Assembly: GCF_024345225.1 (NCBI RefSeq)
Contig: NZ_BROD01000001.1
Location: 1,870,362-1,934,361, forward strand
DNA from: Clostridium sp. TW13
GTDB taxonomy: Bacteria > Bacillota > Clostridia > Clostridiales > Clostridiaceae
DNA: 64,000 nucleotides
Reading direction: 5' to 3'
Shown: piece after piece, positions 26,764 to 35,590 of the stretch
How positions within the stretch are numbered: the stretch's first letter is position 1
Layout: every line of letters begins with the position of its first letter
Made by a program: the position numbers and the translations under genes
The notes under the pieces: model-generated
Seen by the model: only the letters and a program-made list of their open reading frames with translations
Databases searched by the model: none
Told to the model about the DNA's origin: nothing

Positions 26764-27513
26764 TTAGCCAAATCTTCCAGTAATATAGTCCTCTGTTCTC
26801 TTATCCGTAGGCTTATAAAATACCTCATCTGTTTTACCATATTCAATAACCTCTCCATTTAAGAAGAAAGCTGTTTTATCAGCAATTCTTCCTGCTTGTT
26901 GCATATTATGAGTAACTATTATAACTGTATATTGCTTCTTAAGTTCATCCATTAGTTCTTCTATTTTATTAGTAGAAATAGGATCTAATGCTGATGTCGG
27001 CTCATCCATTAACAACACTTCTGGTTCAACTGCTAATGTTCTAGCTATGCATAACCTTTGTTGTTGTCCTCCTGAAAGACCTAAAGCACTTTTCTTAAGT
27101 CTGTCTTTAACTTCATCAAAAAGAGCTGCGCCTTTTAAACTTTTTTCCACAATTTCATCTAAAGTGGCTTTATCCTTTATACCATGAATTCTAGGACCAT
27201 AAGCTATGTTATCATAAATTGACATAGGAAATGGATTTGGCCTTTGAAAAACCATTCCAACCCTCTTTCTAAGATCAATTTCATCATACTCTTTATAAAT
27301 GTCTTTACCTTCAAAAAGAACAGTACCTTCGATTCTAACTATATCTATTAAGTCATTCATTCTATTTAATGTTCTTAAAAAAGTAGATTTTCCACAGCCT
27401 GATGGGCCAATTAATGCTGTTACCTTATTTTTATCTATATCCATATTTATATTCTTTAAAGCATGATTTGCTCCATAAAATAAATTTAAATCTCTAGTTT
27501 CTATTATACTCAT
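26764..27513 (-). CDS. pstB: Phosphate ABC transporter ATP-binding protein
   Basis: PstB powers high-affinity phosphate import. The 249-residue ATPase has Walker [10 protein letters not shown] at 36-44, a Q-loop in [22 protein letters not shown], the signature [16 protein letters not shown], Walker [14 protein letters not shown] and the H-loop VTHNMQQA. The [11 protein letters not shown] stretch is diagnostic of PstB. It lies between pstA and phoU and reads in the same direction. Confidence 0.97.
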   Translation of the reverse strand: MSIIETRDLNLFYGANHALKNINMDIDKNKVTALIGPSGCGKSTFLRTLNRMNDLIDIVRIEGTVLFEGKDIYKEYDEIDLRKRVGMVFQRPNPFPMSIYDNIAYGPRIHGIKDKATLDEIVEKSLKGAALFDEVKDRLKKSALGLSGGQQQRLCIARTLAVEPEVLLMDEPTSALDPISTNKIEELMDELKKQYTVIIVTHNMQQAGRIADKTAFFLNGEVIEYGKTDEVFYKPTDKRTEDYITGRFG

Positions 27514-27527
27514 TACGTATCCCCTTC

Positions 27528-28400
27528 CTATTTCCCACTATAAGCCTTATGAATCTTATTTCCAATAAACCTTGCACTTATATTAAAAACTAAAACTAAA
27601 ATTATAAGTATAGCTGAGGCACCATTAGCAATTTGCTTTGAATTTGCTGCCATTCCTTCGGCATTTAGCTTCCAAATATGAACCGCTAAGGTCTCTGCTG
27701 GCCTAAATAAACTATATGCAGATGAATTATTTATTAGACTGAACTTTCCAAACTTCACCATAGGTGCACTCATACCAGAGGTATATAAGAAAGCTGCTGC
27801 TTCTCCAAAAATTCTACCTGCTGCAAGTATTACTCCGGTTAATATTTCAGGCATTGATGAAGGTAGAGTAACCTTTGCTATAGTTTGCCATGGTGTGGCT
27901 CCTAATCCTAAACTAGCTTCCTTAACATTCTTTGAAGCAGCTCTAATTGCATTTTCTGTCACTCTTGTCATGGATGGTAGATTTAATATACTAACAGACA
28001 ATGCACCTGCTAGAACAGAGTATTTCCAATGCAACATAGTTACAAATACTAATAAGCCAAATAATCCAACAACTATTGATGGCAGAGATGCCATAGTTTC
28101 AATACAAAGCCTTATAAAATCTACAAATTTATTTTTTCCAGCATATTCAGCTAAGAATATACCAGCTCCTACCCCTATAGGTATAGTGATTAGAAGTGAA
28201 ATAATAAGTATATAAAATGAGTTAAAAAGTTGAGGTCCAATTCCTCCATTATCATTATTGCCAAATATAAATTTAAAATTCAATGATTGTCTACCATTAA
28301 AAATTATATATCCAATAAAAAGTGCTAATAAAAACACAATTAAAAATGAAATTATATATAAAACACTTGTTGCTATCTTATCAATCTTTTTTGCCTTCAT
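27528..28400 (-). CDS. pstA: Phosphate ABC transporter permease PstA
   Basis: PstA is one of two membrane subunits of the phosphate importer. The 290-residue protein has six hydrophobic spans. The cytoplasmic EAA loop [22 protein letters not shown] (about 165-186) contacts PstB. The ATG overlaps the end of pstC, indicating translational coupling. GGGGGAAAG serves as its ribosome binding site. Confidence 0.95.
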   Translation of the reverse strand: MKAKKIDKIATSVLYIISFLIVFLLALFIGYIIFNGRQSLNFKFIFGNNDNGGIGPQLFNSFYILIISLLITIPIGVGAGIFLAEYAGKNKFVDFIRLCIETMASLPSIVVGLFGLLVFVTMLHWKYSVLAGALSVSILNLPSMTRVTENAIRAASKNVKEASLGLGATPWQTIAKVTLPSSMPEILTGVILAAGRIFGEAAAFLYTSGMSAPMVKFGKFSLINNSSAYSLFRPAETLAVHIWKLNAEGMAANSKQIANGASAILIILVLVFNISARFIGNKIHKAYSGK

Positions 28401-29290
28401 TATACTTTCCCCCTATTTCCTATTTTTCTTGTTATGAGGATAAATATAAATGAAATAATAAGTAGAATAAATGCCATTGACCAAAGAGCATCATTCCATG
28501 CAGTACCAAACGCTGTATTAGCCATGTCCATAGTTAGAATACTTGTAAGTGTAGCTGTAGGTGTCATTAATCCACCAGCTATCTTCACTGTATTTCCAAT
28601 TACCATTTGAACTGCTAAGGCTTCTCCAAAAGCTCTGGCTATCCCCAACACTATACCAGTAAATATACCACTTTTAGCTGCTGGTACTATAACTTTATAT
28701 ATAGTTTGCCATCTTGTGGCACCAAGACCATAAGAAGCTTCAATATATTCTCTTGGAACAGTTTTAATAGCATCTGATGCAAGTGATGCTATTGTTGGAA
28801 GAATCATTATACTTAATACAATAATACCTGCAAAAAGACTAAAGCCAACTCCTCCAAAACTGTTTTTAATTAATGGAATTAAAACACTTACTCCTATCCA
28901 ACCATATACAACTGATGGAATTCCCACAAATAACTCCAACGCAGGTTGTAAGATCTTCTTTCCAACATTAGGAGATATAACATTCATAAATATTGCTAAG
29001 GCAACAGCTATTGGTGCACTAATAACCACAGCCCCAACAGAAACCAAAGTTGACCCCACAATAAAAACAGCTGCACCAAACTGAGGTTTATCCAAATCTG
29101 GACTCCAGTTTGTGCTAAATAGAAATTTATAAATAGGATATTTATCCTTTACAAAAGTATTAATCCCTTTGCTAGCTAAAAAAAATGTAATAGCCAGTGT
29201 TATGACTACTATAAATATACCACATACGTAAGAAAAACTTTTACCAATATATTCTGTTTTAAGTTTTCTATAAAAACTCTTTTTCTCCAT
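28400..29290 (-). CDS. pstC: Phosphate ABC transporter permease PstC
   Basis: PstC is the partner permease of PstA. The 296-residue protein has six hydrophobic spans and the EAA loop EASYGLGATRWQTIYKVIVPAA (about 186-207). GIARAFGEALAVQMVIGN follows it, as is typical of PstC. It starts 59 bases after pstS, separated by a hairpin at 29316-29341. Confidence 0.95.
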   Translation of the reverse strand: MEKKSFYRKLKTEYIGKSFSYVCGIFIVVITLAITFFLASKGINTFVKDKYPIYKFLFSTNWSPDLDKPQFGAAVFIVGSTLVSVGAVVISAPIAVALAIFMNVISPNVGKKILQPALELFVGIPSVVYGWIGVSVLIPLIKNSFGGVGFSLFAGIIVLSIMILPTIASLASDAIKTVPREYIEASYGLGATRWQTIYKVIVPAAKSGIFTGIVLGIARAFGEALAVQMVIGNTVKIAGGLMTPTATLTSILTMDMANTAFGTAWNDALWSMAFILLIISFIFILITRKIGNRGKV

Positions 29291-29315
29291 ATCTATACCT
29301 CAATTTAGATTAATT

Positions 29316-29341
29316 TTTGGACTGGTTTTCACCAGTCCAAA
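29316..29341 (-). other. Intra-operon hairpin between pstS and pstC
   Basis: A 10-bp perfect stem, TTTGGACTGG/CCAGTCCAAA, has a 6-base loop. It is not followed by a T-run on the minus strand (AATTAATC), so it looks more like an mRNA-stabilising structure than a terminator. Such a structure would favour higher levels of the binding protein than of the membrane subunits. Confidence 0.7.
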
Positions 29342-29349
29342 GTTTTTAA

Positions 29350-30246
29350 TTACTCTTTTATTTTACTACCTTGAACAAATCCTAATTTATCAAATAAATC
29401 TTTATTGTCTTCACTTGAAACAAATTCTATAAATGCTTTTGATAAATCTTTTGCTTCACCCTTAGTATACATATGTCCCCAAGACCAGAACTTATATTTT
29501 CCACCGATTATGTTATCTACAGAAGCTTCAACTCCATCTATTGTAACCTTATTCACCTTGTCTTTTGATTCATTAGCATTAGCTAAAGCCACATAACTTA
29601 CTGAACCTGGTGTACTTTGGATTGAAGTCATTACTGATCCTGTACTATCTTGAACTATTCCAATCTTATCATCTTCTAAAGCTTTATTACCATCCAATAA
29701 TACTTTTACAAAAGTAGCTCTTGTTCCTGAAGATGCTGGTCTATGAATTACTGTTATTTTCACATCTGGTCCGCCAATTTCTTTCCAATTCTTAACCTTG
29801 CCTGAGAATACATTTTGTATTTGTTCCTTAGTTAAGTTTGTTAAAGTAACATCTTTACTAGTTACAACAGCAAATCCTTCACCTAAAACTTTATGATCAA
29901 CTAAATCTTTATCTTCACCATTTTTGAACTTTTCATTAGCATATATATCTGAATTGCCTATATCAACATTTCCTTGGGATACTTGAGTTAAGCCTTGACC
30001 ACTTCCTCCACCTTGAACATTAATAGTAGCATCGGAATTTTTCTCTTGAAATTTCTTCGCTGATTTTTCTATAAATTCTTGCATTGCAGTAGAACCTGAA
30101 ATGGTTATTGATCCTGAAACTGACTGCTTTTTAGTATCTGGTGTAGTGTTGCTTCCTTGCTTTTCACTTGAGCAACCAACAAATGCCCCTGCCATCATAG
30201 TTACAACCAATGCTGAAATTACATATTTTAATCCCTTTTTCTTCAT
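29350..30246 (-). CDS. pstS: Phosphate-binding lipoprotein PstS
   Basis: PstS captures phosphate outside the cell for the Pst transporter. The 298-residue precursor has a lipoprotein signal ending at FVGC (Cys25). The mature protein has phosphate-contact blocks SGSTAMQEFIEK and QGGGSGQGLTQVSQGNVDIGNSD. HRPASSGTRATFVK and the closing region are also present. GGAGG precedes the ATG. It is the first and probably most expressed gene of pstSCAB-phoU, under the Pho box at 30319-30366. Confidence 0.96.
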   Translation of the reverse strand: MKKKGLKYVISALVVTMMAGAFVGCSSEKQGSNTTPDTKKQSVSGSITISGSTAMQEFIEKSAKKFQEKNSDATINVQGGGSGQGLTQVSQGNVDIGNSDIYANEKFKNGEDKDLVDHKVLGEGFAVVTSKDVTLTNLTKEQIQNVFSGKVKNWKEIGGPDVKITVIHRPASSGTRATFVKVLLDGNKALEDDKIGIVQDSTGSVMTSIQSTPGSVSYVALANANESKDKVNKVTIDGVEASVDNIIGGKYKFWSWGHMYTKGEAKDLSKAFIEFVSSEDNKDLFDKLGFVQGSKIKE

Positions 30247-30300
30247 TATAAAATTCCTCCAAAAATTAAAATTTATTTTCTATTTATTTACCTTACAAGT

Positions 30301-30366
30301 ATTATAATAGACAAGCAAAGTTAACCCAGTATTAGTTTAATGTTAAGTAATGTTACCCTTTGTAAA
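30301..30366 (-). promoter_or_regulatory. Pho-box promoter of pstS
   Basis: On the minus strand, hexamers TTTACA (30366), GTAACA (30356), TTAACA (30346), TAATAC (30334) and TTAACT (30324) follow one another at 10-12 base intervals. They end 12 bases before a perfect TATAAT (30306-30301). There is no good -35 hexamer. Direct repeats of TTAACA with 11-base period in the -35 zone are the known form of PhoP-activated promoters in Bacillus. Confidence 0.75.
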
Positions 30367-30452
30367 TTATTTTTTACATTAGAATTGATTTTTATGCTAA
30401 ATTTGTTGATTAGTTTTTTTGTTAGCTGTGTAATTAAAAGAATAAAAAAAAT

Positions 30453-30493
30453 AATCTACACATAATTAGGCTTATCCTAATTACATGTAGATT
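30453..30493 (-). terminator. Terminator of the phoP-phoR transcript
   Basis: A long stem pairs AATCTACACATAATTAGG with CCTAATTACATGTAGATT (two mismatches) around a short loop. It lies 30 bases after phoR and is followed by TTATTTTTTTTATTC on the minus strand. Confidence 0.85.
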
Positions 30494-30521
30494 AAAAATC
30501 ACACTATATATACACTAGATT

Positions 30522-32219
30522 TTATAATTTAATTGTAAACTTGGTTCCTTCCCCAAGCCTACTTTGAACTTCTACAGTTCCACCAAAACTTATAACTATA
30601 TGCTTTAATATAGCTAGTCCCAAGCCAGTTCCACCTTTAGCTCTAGACCTCGCCTTATCTACTCTATAAAATCTTTCAAAAATTCTCGGCAAATCTTTTT
30701 CAGGGATTCCAATTCCAGTATCCTGAACTTCAATTACATTCTTTCCTTCTTCCTCATATGTATTAATAAATATTTTATCTCCACTCTCTGAATATTTTAT
30801 TGCATTATCTAATAAAATTATTATCATCTGTTTAAACTTATCTGGTGCACCCCAAATATGATTATTATTTTTCAAAGAAGTTTCAATTTCTATATTCTTT
30901 TTAGATGCTTCTAACTTAACTAAAGACACTACATTATCAATAATAAGCTCAGGACTGAAATCCATATCGTTAGTTTCTTCATGCAACTTATTACATTGTT
31001 CCAAGTTTGATAAAGTTAAAATATCGTTTATAAGTCTAGCTAATCTTTCAGCCTCATCATTAATTATCCCAAGAAATTTCTTTCTGGTTTCTTCGTCATC
31101 AACTTCTAGCAATGTTTCTGAAAATCCTCTAATGGAAGTTAATGGTGTCTTAAGTTCATGAGATACATTGGCTACAAATTGTGATCTCATATTTTCTAAC
31201 TTCTTAATGTCTGTTATATCTTGAACAACTGCAACCTTTCCAATATGTTCTTTCCCATTTATAATTTCAGCAGTTTTTATTCTAAGATCTCTCTCTATAG
31301 GATTTATTATTGTTATTTCAACACTGTCCTTCTCTGAATCAAATACATTGTCTAATTCAAAATCTCTGACGTGATTCATTAATTTCTCACCAATAATATC
31401 ACCTTTTATCCCAAAGATTTTTTCAGCATATGGATTTATCATAATAACATTATGTTCTTTATCTACGGCTATTACCCCACTATCCATGCTCTTTAGTATT
31501 GCTTCCAATCTATTTTGCTTATCTACCAACTCATTTAATGTTAATTGCAATGTATCAGCCATATGATTAAACGCACATCCTAATCTTCCCAATTCATCTT
31601 TTGATTTTACACTGACTCTTTTTGTTAGATCTCCTTCTGACATTTCATATGCTACAGATTCTAACTTTTTAAGAGGATTAACAATTACAACCGAAAGTTT
31701 TAAAGACATAAATATGGACAAAAAAATCACTGCAATTAAAGTTACTATATAATATTGTCCATTCTTATCTTCAAACATTTTAATGTGTTCTAAAGGTATA
31801 GAAGTTCTTATAATGCCATTATCATTAAGCTTTGTAGCATAGTATAACATATCTTTTTTTAAAGTTTTACTATATCTAATACTGTATCCTTCATTATTCT
31901 TCTCAGCCATAAGAATTTCTTCTCTATTAGCGTGATTATCTAAATTTTTTAGGAGAGTGTCTGAATCATATTCAACCTCTCCTGATTTATTTATCAATGT
32001 AATTCTTATATCTGATTTATCCTTTGTAATATTTGAAACTACGGATACAGGATTATCAGTCTTATTAATCATTTCTGAAAGCAGTCTATTATATTCTTGT
32101 AACTCCAATCTTATTGTATTAATATGCTGATGATTAGTTATAGTAATAAAACAAGCTGTTAAAATAACTAATGAGAATAGTATGGTTCCCATTACATATG
32201 CAATTACTTTATTTTTCAT
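30522..32219 (-). CDS. phoR: Phosphate-sensing histidine kinase PhoR
   Basis: PhoR is the sensor of the PhoPR system. The 565-residue protein has two membrane spans (about 7-27 and 155-175) around an extracytoplasmic sensor. A HAMP domain (about 178-230) and a PAS domain (about 235-340) follow. The kinase core has FVANVSHELKTPLTSIRGF with the phosphorylated His, and an ATPase domain with NAIKYS, DTGIGIPEKDLPRIFERFYRVD and GGTGLGLAI. It begins 3 bases after phoP. Adjacent pst genes support phosphate as its signal. Confidence 0.93.
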   Translation of the reverse strand: MKNKVIAYVMGTILFSLVILTACFITITNHQHINTIRLELQEYNRLLSEMINKTDNPVSVVSNITKDKSDIRITLINKSGEVEYDSDTLLKNLDNHANREEILMAEKNNEGYSIRYSKTLKKDMLYYATKLNDNGIIRTSIPLEHIKMFEDKNGQYYIVTLIAVIFLSIFMSLKLSVVIVNPLKKLESVAYEMSEGDLTKRVSVKSKDELGRLGCAFNHMADTLQLTLNELVDKQNRLEAILKSMDSGVIAVDKEHNVIMINPYAEKIFGIKGDIIGEKLMNHVRDFELDNVFDSEKDSVEITIINPIERDLRIKTAEIINGKEHIGKVAVVQDITDIKKLENMRSQFVANVSHELKTPLTSIRGFSETLLEVDDEETRKKFLGIINDEAERLARLINDILTLSNLEQCNKLHEETNDMDFSPELIIDNVVSLVKLEASKKNIEIETSLKNNNHIWGAPDKFKQMIIILLDNAIKYSESGDKIFINTYEEEGKNVIEVQDTGIGIPEKDLPRIFERFYRVDKARSRAKGGTGLGLAILKHIVISFGGTVEVQSRLGEGTKFTIKL

Positions 32220-32221
32220 AT

Positions 32222-32920
32222 CTATTCACCTGTGGTAAATCTATACCCTATCCCTCTAATAGTTTCAATAAACTTAGGGTTTTTATCATCATCCTCTATT
32301 TTTTTTCTTAAATGCCTTATGTGAACATCCACTGTTCTTGTTTCACCAATATATTCATATCCCCATATCTTATCTAAAAGTAAATCTCTTGTTAGTACTT
32401 TTCCTCTATTCTTTACTAAATTCTCTAACAATTCAAATTCTTTTAATGTTAAATCTACAATTTTCTGATCCTTTAATACTTCATGCTTCAAAAAGTCAAT
32501 ATTTAAATTTCCTACCTTAAAGTTTCTTTCTGATTTTGAAACATATTGAGTTCTTCTTAAAATAGCTTTCACTCTAGCAGTTAATTCTCGTACAGAAAAT
32601 GGCTTTGTCAAATAATCATCTGCACCAAGTTCAAGGCCCAAAATCTTGTCTAATTCTTCACCTTTTGCGGTAAGCATTATTATAGGAATATTAGCGGTTA
32701 AAGAATCTTTTCGTATTTCTTTACACACCTCATACCCATCCATTTTCGGAAGCATTAAATCTAAAAGTATAAGCTGAGGTTGTTCTTCTTTAGCTATTTT
32801 TACTGCTTCAACACCATCATATGCAACTGAAGCCTTATATCCTGAATTTTCTAGATTAAATTTAATTAATTCAACTATGTTCACTTCATCATCCACGATT
32901 AATATTTTTTCCTGCGACAT
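32222..32920 (-). CDS. phoP: Phosphate response regulator PhoP
   Basis: PhoP is the DNA-binding partner of PhoR. The 232-residue protein has an N-terminal receiver domain with acidic pocket VDDE (about 9-12) and phospho-acceptor Asp in LILLDLMLPKMDGYE (near 54). The conserved Lys is in TKPFS (near 104). The C-terminal OmpR-type winged helix (about 135-230) includes RTVDVHIRHLRKKIEDD, the DNA-recognition helix. It would bind the hexamer arrays upstream of pstS and of its own transcript. Confidence 0.93.
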   Translation of the reverse strand: MSQEKILIVDDEVNIVELIKFNLENSGYKASVAYDGVEAVKIAKEEQPQLILLDLMLPKMDGYEVCKEIRKDSLTANIPIIMLTAKGEELDKILGLELGADDYLTKPFSVRELTARVKAILRRTQYVSKSERNFKVGNLNIDFLKHEVLKDQKIVDLTLKEFELLENLVKNRGKVLTRDLLLDKIWGYEYIGETRTVDVHIRHLRKKIEDDDKNPKFIETIRGIGYRFTTGE

Positions 32921-32932
32921 TTTATACCCCCA

Positions 32933-33658
32933 TTATTTTAAATATATTAAAGAGATTTGCCTTCCTGACTTTTCTTTATCTTTTCTATATGAATGGAATA
33001 TAGGATTTGTTGAGCAAAAAGTACAATAATCACTTGTTGTTATTTGCTGCTGTAAAATGCCACAATTAGTACATTGTGCAATAATACATTGCTCCAAATT
33101 TAAGTATCTATCTTGATTTATTGGCTGATTTTCAAACATGTCATTGCTCTTAAACTGCATAATAAGTTCTTCAGAAACTTCATAACAGCATACCTTATTA
33201 TGTGGTCCTATAAATATCTTTAAATTCTCAACTTTACATTGAAAATCTGTTTGCATCTTCAAAATAGTTTTTCCTACAATATTGTTTATTGTTCCTTTCC
33301 ATCCACTATGTATTGCTGCTATTACATGATTACAAGTGTCTACTGCTATTACAGGAACACAATCAGCTGTAAAAACTCCAATTGCTAATTTGTCCAAATT
33401 AGTTATTATAGCATCTCCTTCAACTTGTCCTTGAATGTTATCATCCTTTTTTAAAAGAACTATTTTATCGGAGTGAATTTGCTTTAAATAAGAGATTTTA
33501 TTTAAATTTAATTTTCTTGCTAAATCATCTAACTTTAGCTTTGTATCAGGCATAGAAATATTATAACTTGTACCTTTAGCTGCTGTTGAAAACATTACCT
33601 CGTATTCATCATTTTCGTAAGATATAACTTCTGATTCTCCTATGGTCTTTATTTGCAT
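32933..33658 (-). CDS. pgeF: PgeF-family (laccase-domain, YfiH) purine nucleoside phosphorylase-like protein
   Basis: This 241-residue member of the YfiH/PgeF (DUF152) family contains the metal-site sequence VIAAIHSGWKGTINNIVGKTI and TADCVPV, plus YRKDKEKSGRQISLIYL at the end. YfiH proteins act on purine nucleosides, and in E. coli a role in peptidoglycan fidelity is reported; the in vivo role here is open. GGGAGG lies 10 bases before the ATG at 33658, so a longer frame from 33685 is rejected. It lies 13 bases before phoP, so it is probably the first gene of pgeF-phoP-phoR. Confidence 0.85.
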   Translation of the reverse strand: MQIKTIGESEVISYENDEYEVMFSTAAKGTSYNISMPDTKLKLDDLARKLNLNKISYLKQIHSDKIVLLKKDDNIQGQVEGDAIITNLDKLAIGVFTADCVPVIAVDTCNHVIAAIHSGWKGTINNIVGKTILKMQTDFQCKVENLKIFIGPHNKVCCYEVSEELIMQFKSNDMFENQPINQDRYLNLEQCIIAQCTNCGILQQQITTSDYCTFCSTNPIFHSYRKDKEKSGRQISLIYLK

Positions 33659-33683
33659 ATCTATATTCCTCCCTAATTTTATC

Positions 33684-33747
33684 ATTATAAAAAAAATATT
33701 TAAAGTAGTATTTACTTTTCTTAACTTGCATTTAACTTAAATATTAA
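33684..33747 (-). promoter_or_regulatory. Probable Pho-box promoter of pgeF-phoP-phoR
   Basis: On the minus strand TTAATA (33747), GTTAAA (33736), GTTAAG (33725) and GTAAAT (33715) repeat at 11, 11 and 10 bases. A perfect TATAAT at 33689-33684 lies downstream, while the expected -35 position reads AATACT. The arrangement parallels the one at pstS and suggests autoregulation by PhoP. Confidence 0.5.
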
Positions 33748-33751
33748 TTAA

Positions 33752-33777
33752 GGTAGTTTATACTAATATAAACTACC
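33752..33777 (-). terminator. Hairpin after nrdR
   Basis: An 11-bp perfect stem, GGTAGTTTATA/TATAAACTACC, has a 4-base loop 20 bases after the nrdR stop. The downstream strand is AT-rich without a long T-run, and the Pho-like repeats begin at once. Confidence 0.65.
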
Positions 33778-33797
33778 CCATTATTAATTTTACTGTT

Positions 33798-34250
33798 TTA
33801 TTCTTTAATCAACTTTGATATTTCTTCCATAAAAGTGTTGATATCTTTAAATTGTCTATATACAGAGGCAAACCTTACATAAGATACTTCATCAATAGGT
33901 TTTAATCTCTCCATAACCATTTCACCGATATCCTCAGATTTAATCTCAGCAATCATCTTATTACTAATATTTTTTTCAATATCATTAGCTAATTCTTCTA
34001 TTTGATTTCTAGATATAGGTCTTTTTTGGCAAGCAATTATCAAGCCATTGATTATTTTTCCTTTATCAAAATTTTCCCTGGTGAAGTCTTTCTTTATCAC
34101 CAAAATAGGAATATCTTCTACTTTTTCATAAGTGGTATATCTCTTACCACACTTTAAACATTCTCTTCTCCTTCTAATTGCATTACATTCCTCTGCTGAA
34201 CGAGAGTCCACAACTTTGCTTTCTTCGTATGAACAAAATGGACATTTCAA
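33798..34250 (-). CDS. nrdR: Transcriptional repressor NrdR
   Basis: NrdR represses ribonucleotide reductase genes when dATP is high. The 150-residue protein starts [18 protein letters not shown] zinc ribbon (CPFC ... CLKCGKRY) occupies about 3-34, and an ATP-cone follows (about 49-139). Every known NrdR begins MxCPFC, so the TTG at 34250 is taken as start; a GTG at 34259 is possible and adds three residues. No NrdR box was found in this window, so its targets lie elsewhere. Confidence 0.94.
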   Translation of the reverse strand: MKCPFCSYEESKVVDSRSAEECNAIRRRRECLKCGKRYTTYEKVEDIPILVIKKDFTRENFDKGKIINGLIIACQKRPISRNQIEELANDIEKNISNKMIAEIKSEDIGEMVMERLKPIDEVSYVRFASVYRQFKDINTFMEEISKLIKE

Positions 34251-34310
34251 AACACTCACGTCCTTCCTTGAAATTTATAGGTAAATTATACACTACAAAC
34301 GAAGAAATTA

Positions 34311-34577
34311 CTATGCTTCAAACAAAGTTTTATCATCACAGTCTACTAATATTACATCATATCCTATTTTTTGTATCTTTTCCCATGGTATTTCTATAAA
34401 ATCTACTGTTCCAAATATTTTAGGTTTCTCCTTAATTATTAATAAAGAAACTATATTAAAATTATCACAATCTAACTTTAAATCATAGATAGTACCTAAT
34501 ACTTTACCTAAGTTTACATCAATAATCTCCATCTCTTTCAATGCATTTAAAGAAAACATATTCAATTCTACATCCAA
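34311..34577 (-). CDS. YlmC/YmxH family PRC-barrel sporulation protein
   Basis: This small protein (about 88 residues) is one PRC-barrel-like domain: LNALKEMEIIDVNLGKVLGTI followed by beta strands and FIEIPWEKIQKIGYDVILVD. It matches the YlmC/YmxH family found beside sigG or in sporulation loci of Firmicutes; the molecular role is unknown. The start is uncertain. TTG at 34577 has GGGGTGAT upstream; GTG at 34586 and ATG at 34559 are alternatives. Confidence 0.8.
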   Translation of the reverse strand: MDVELNMFSLNALKEMEIIDVNLGKVLGTIYDLKLDCDNFNIVSLLIIKEKPKIFGTVDFIEIPWEKIQKIGYDVILVDCDDKTLFEA

Positions 34578-34641
34578 ATCAATCACCCCATAAAATATAT
34601 ATGAACTTATTTATAAATTATTACAATAACTTAAAATACAA

Positions 34642-34724
34642 TTTTGAACCTTTGCTATTTGTTTATTGTGAGTAATAGAAAAGGTCCAAAAAGAAAGTTG
34701 AGGATTAAACTTTCTTTTTGAACC
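34642..34724 (-). terminator. sigG terminator with an alternative competing hairpin
   Basis: A 17-bp stem (34683-34699 with 34708-34724, one mismatch) follows sigG by 17 bases. The downstream arm of that stem can instead pair with 34642-34659 (TTTTGAACCTTTGCTATT against AATAGAAAAGGTCCAAAA, three mismatches). The two pairings share GGTCCAAAA and exclude each other. The first is a good terminator shape; the second could relieve it. Confidence 0.6.
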
Positions 34725-34740
34725 ATAGACAGGAATGAAT

Positions 34741-35514
34741 TTATACATATTTCTTCATATGTTTTAAAGCGGTTTTTTCTAATCTGGATACTTGAGCTTG
34801 TGAAATTCCTATTTCATCTGCAACTTCCATTTGTGTTCTACCATTAAAAAACCTTAAAGTTAATATTAACTTCTCTCTATCATTTAATTTTTTCATTGCT
34901 TCTTTTATTAATATATTCTCTAACCAACTATCATCTCCGTTTTTGGAATCAGAAATCTGATCCATAACATATATGGCATCACCACCATCATGATATATAG
35001 GTTCAAATAATGATACTGGATCTTGGATAGCATCTAGTGCAAATATAACTTCTTCTCTTGGTAGATTAAGTTCCTTAGCAATTTGAGATATATTAGGTTC
35101 CTTATTACTTTCCTTAATTAATCTATCTCTAACTAATAAGGCTTTGTATGCAATATCTCTTAAAGATCTGCTTACTCTAATAGTGTTATTATCTCTTAAA
35201 TATCTTCTAATCTCTCCTATTATCATAGGCACAGCATAAGTAGAGAATTTTACATTTTGACTTAAATCAAAGTTATCAATTGCTTTCATAAGTCCTATAC
35301 AACCTACTTGAAACAAGTCATCTACATTTTCTCCTCTGTTATTAAATCTTTGAATAACACTAAGAACTAATCTTAAATTTCCATTGATGAAAGTCTCTCT
35401 TGCAGAATTATCACCAGATTTCATAGCCATCAAAAGTTTTTTCATTTCTTTTTCTTTTAATACAGGCAATTTTGATGTATTAACACCACAAATTTCAACT
35501 TTATTGATTATCAT
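34741..35514 (-). CDS. sigG: RNA polymerase sporulation sigma factor SigG
   Basis: SigG directs late forespore transcription. The 257-residue sigma-70 factor has the SigG/SigF-type N-terminal NKVEICGVNTSKLPVL, which contacts anti-sigma factor. Region 2 (NGNLRLVLSVIQRFNNRGENVDDLFQVGCIGLMKAIDNFD), region 3 and region 4 (ILTLRFFNGRTQMEVADEIGISQAQVSRLEK) follow. It lies 77 bases after sigE in the conserved spoIIGA-sigE-sigG order. A SigF/SigG-type promoter in the gap (35556-35584) would give forespore-only expression. Confidence 0.97.
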   Translation of the reverse strand: MIINKVEICGVNTSKLPVLKEKEMKKLLMAMKSGDNSARETFINGNLRLVLSVIQRFNNRGENVDDLFQVGCIGLMKAIDNFDLSQNVKFSTYAVPMIIGEIRRYLRDNNTIRVSRSLRDIAYKALLVRDRLIKESNKEPNISQIAKELNLPREEVIFALDAIQDPVSLFEPIYHDGGDAIYVMDQISDSKNGDDSWLENILIKEAMKKLNDREKLILTLRFFNGRTQMEVADEIGISQAQVSRLEKTALKHMKKYV

Positions 35515-35555
35515 TAATAATCAGCCCCTTTAAGTAATAACCTACTGCATTATAA

Positions 35556-35584
35556 ATTATTTCCGAAAGGTGCTTATTTTATTC
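35556..35584 (-). promoter_or_regulatory. SigF/SigG-type promoter of sigG
   Basis: On the minus strand GAATA (35584-35580) and GGAAATAAT (35564-35556) are separated by 15 bases. This fits the forespore consensus (GYATA, 15, GGnnAnAnT) with one mismatch. It lies 42 bases before the sigG start. Confidence 0.55.
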
Positions 35585-35590
35585 TATATA

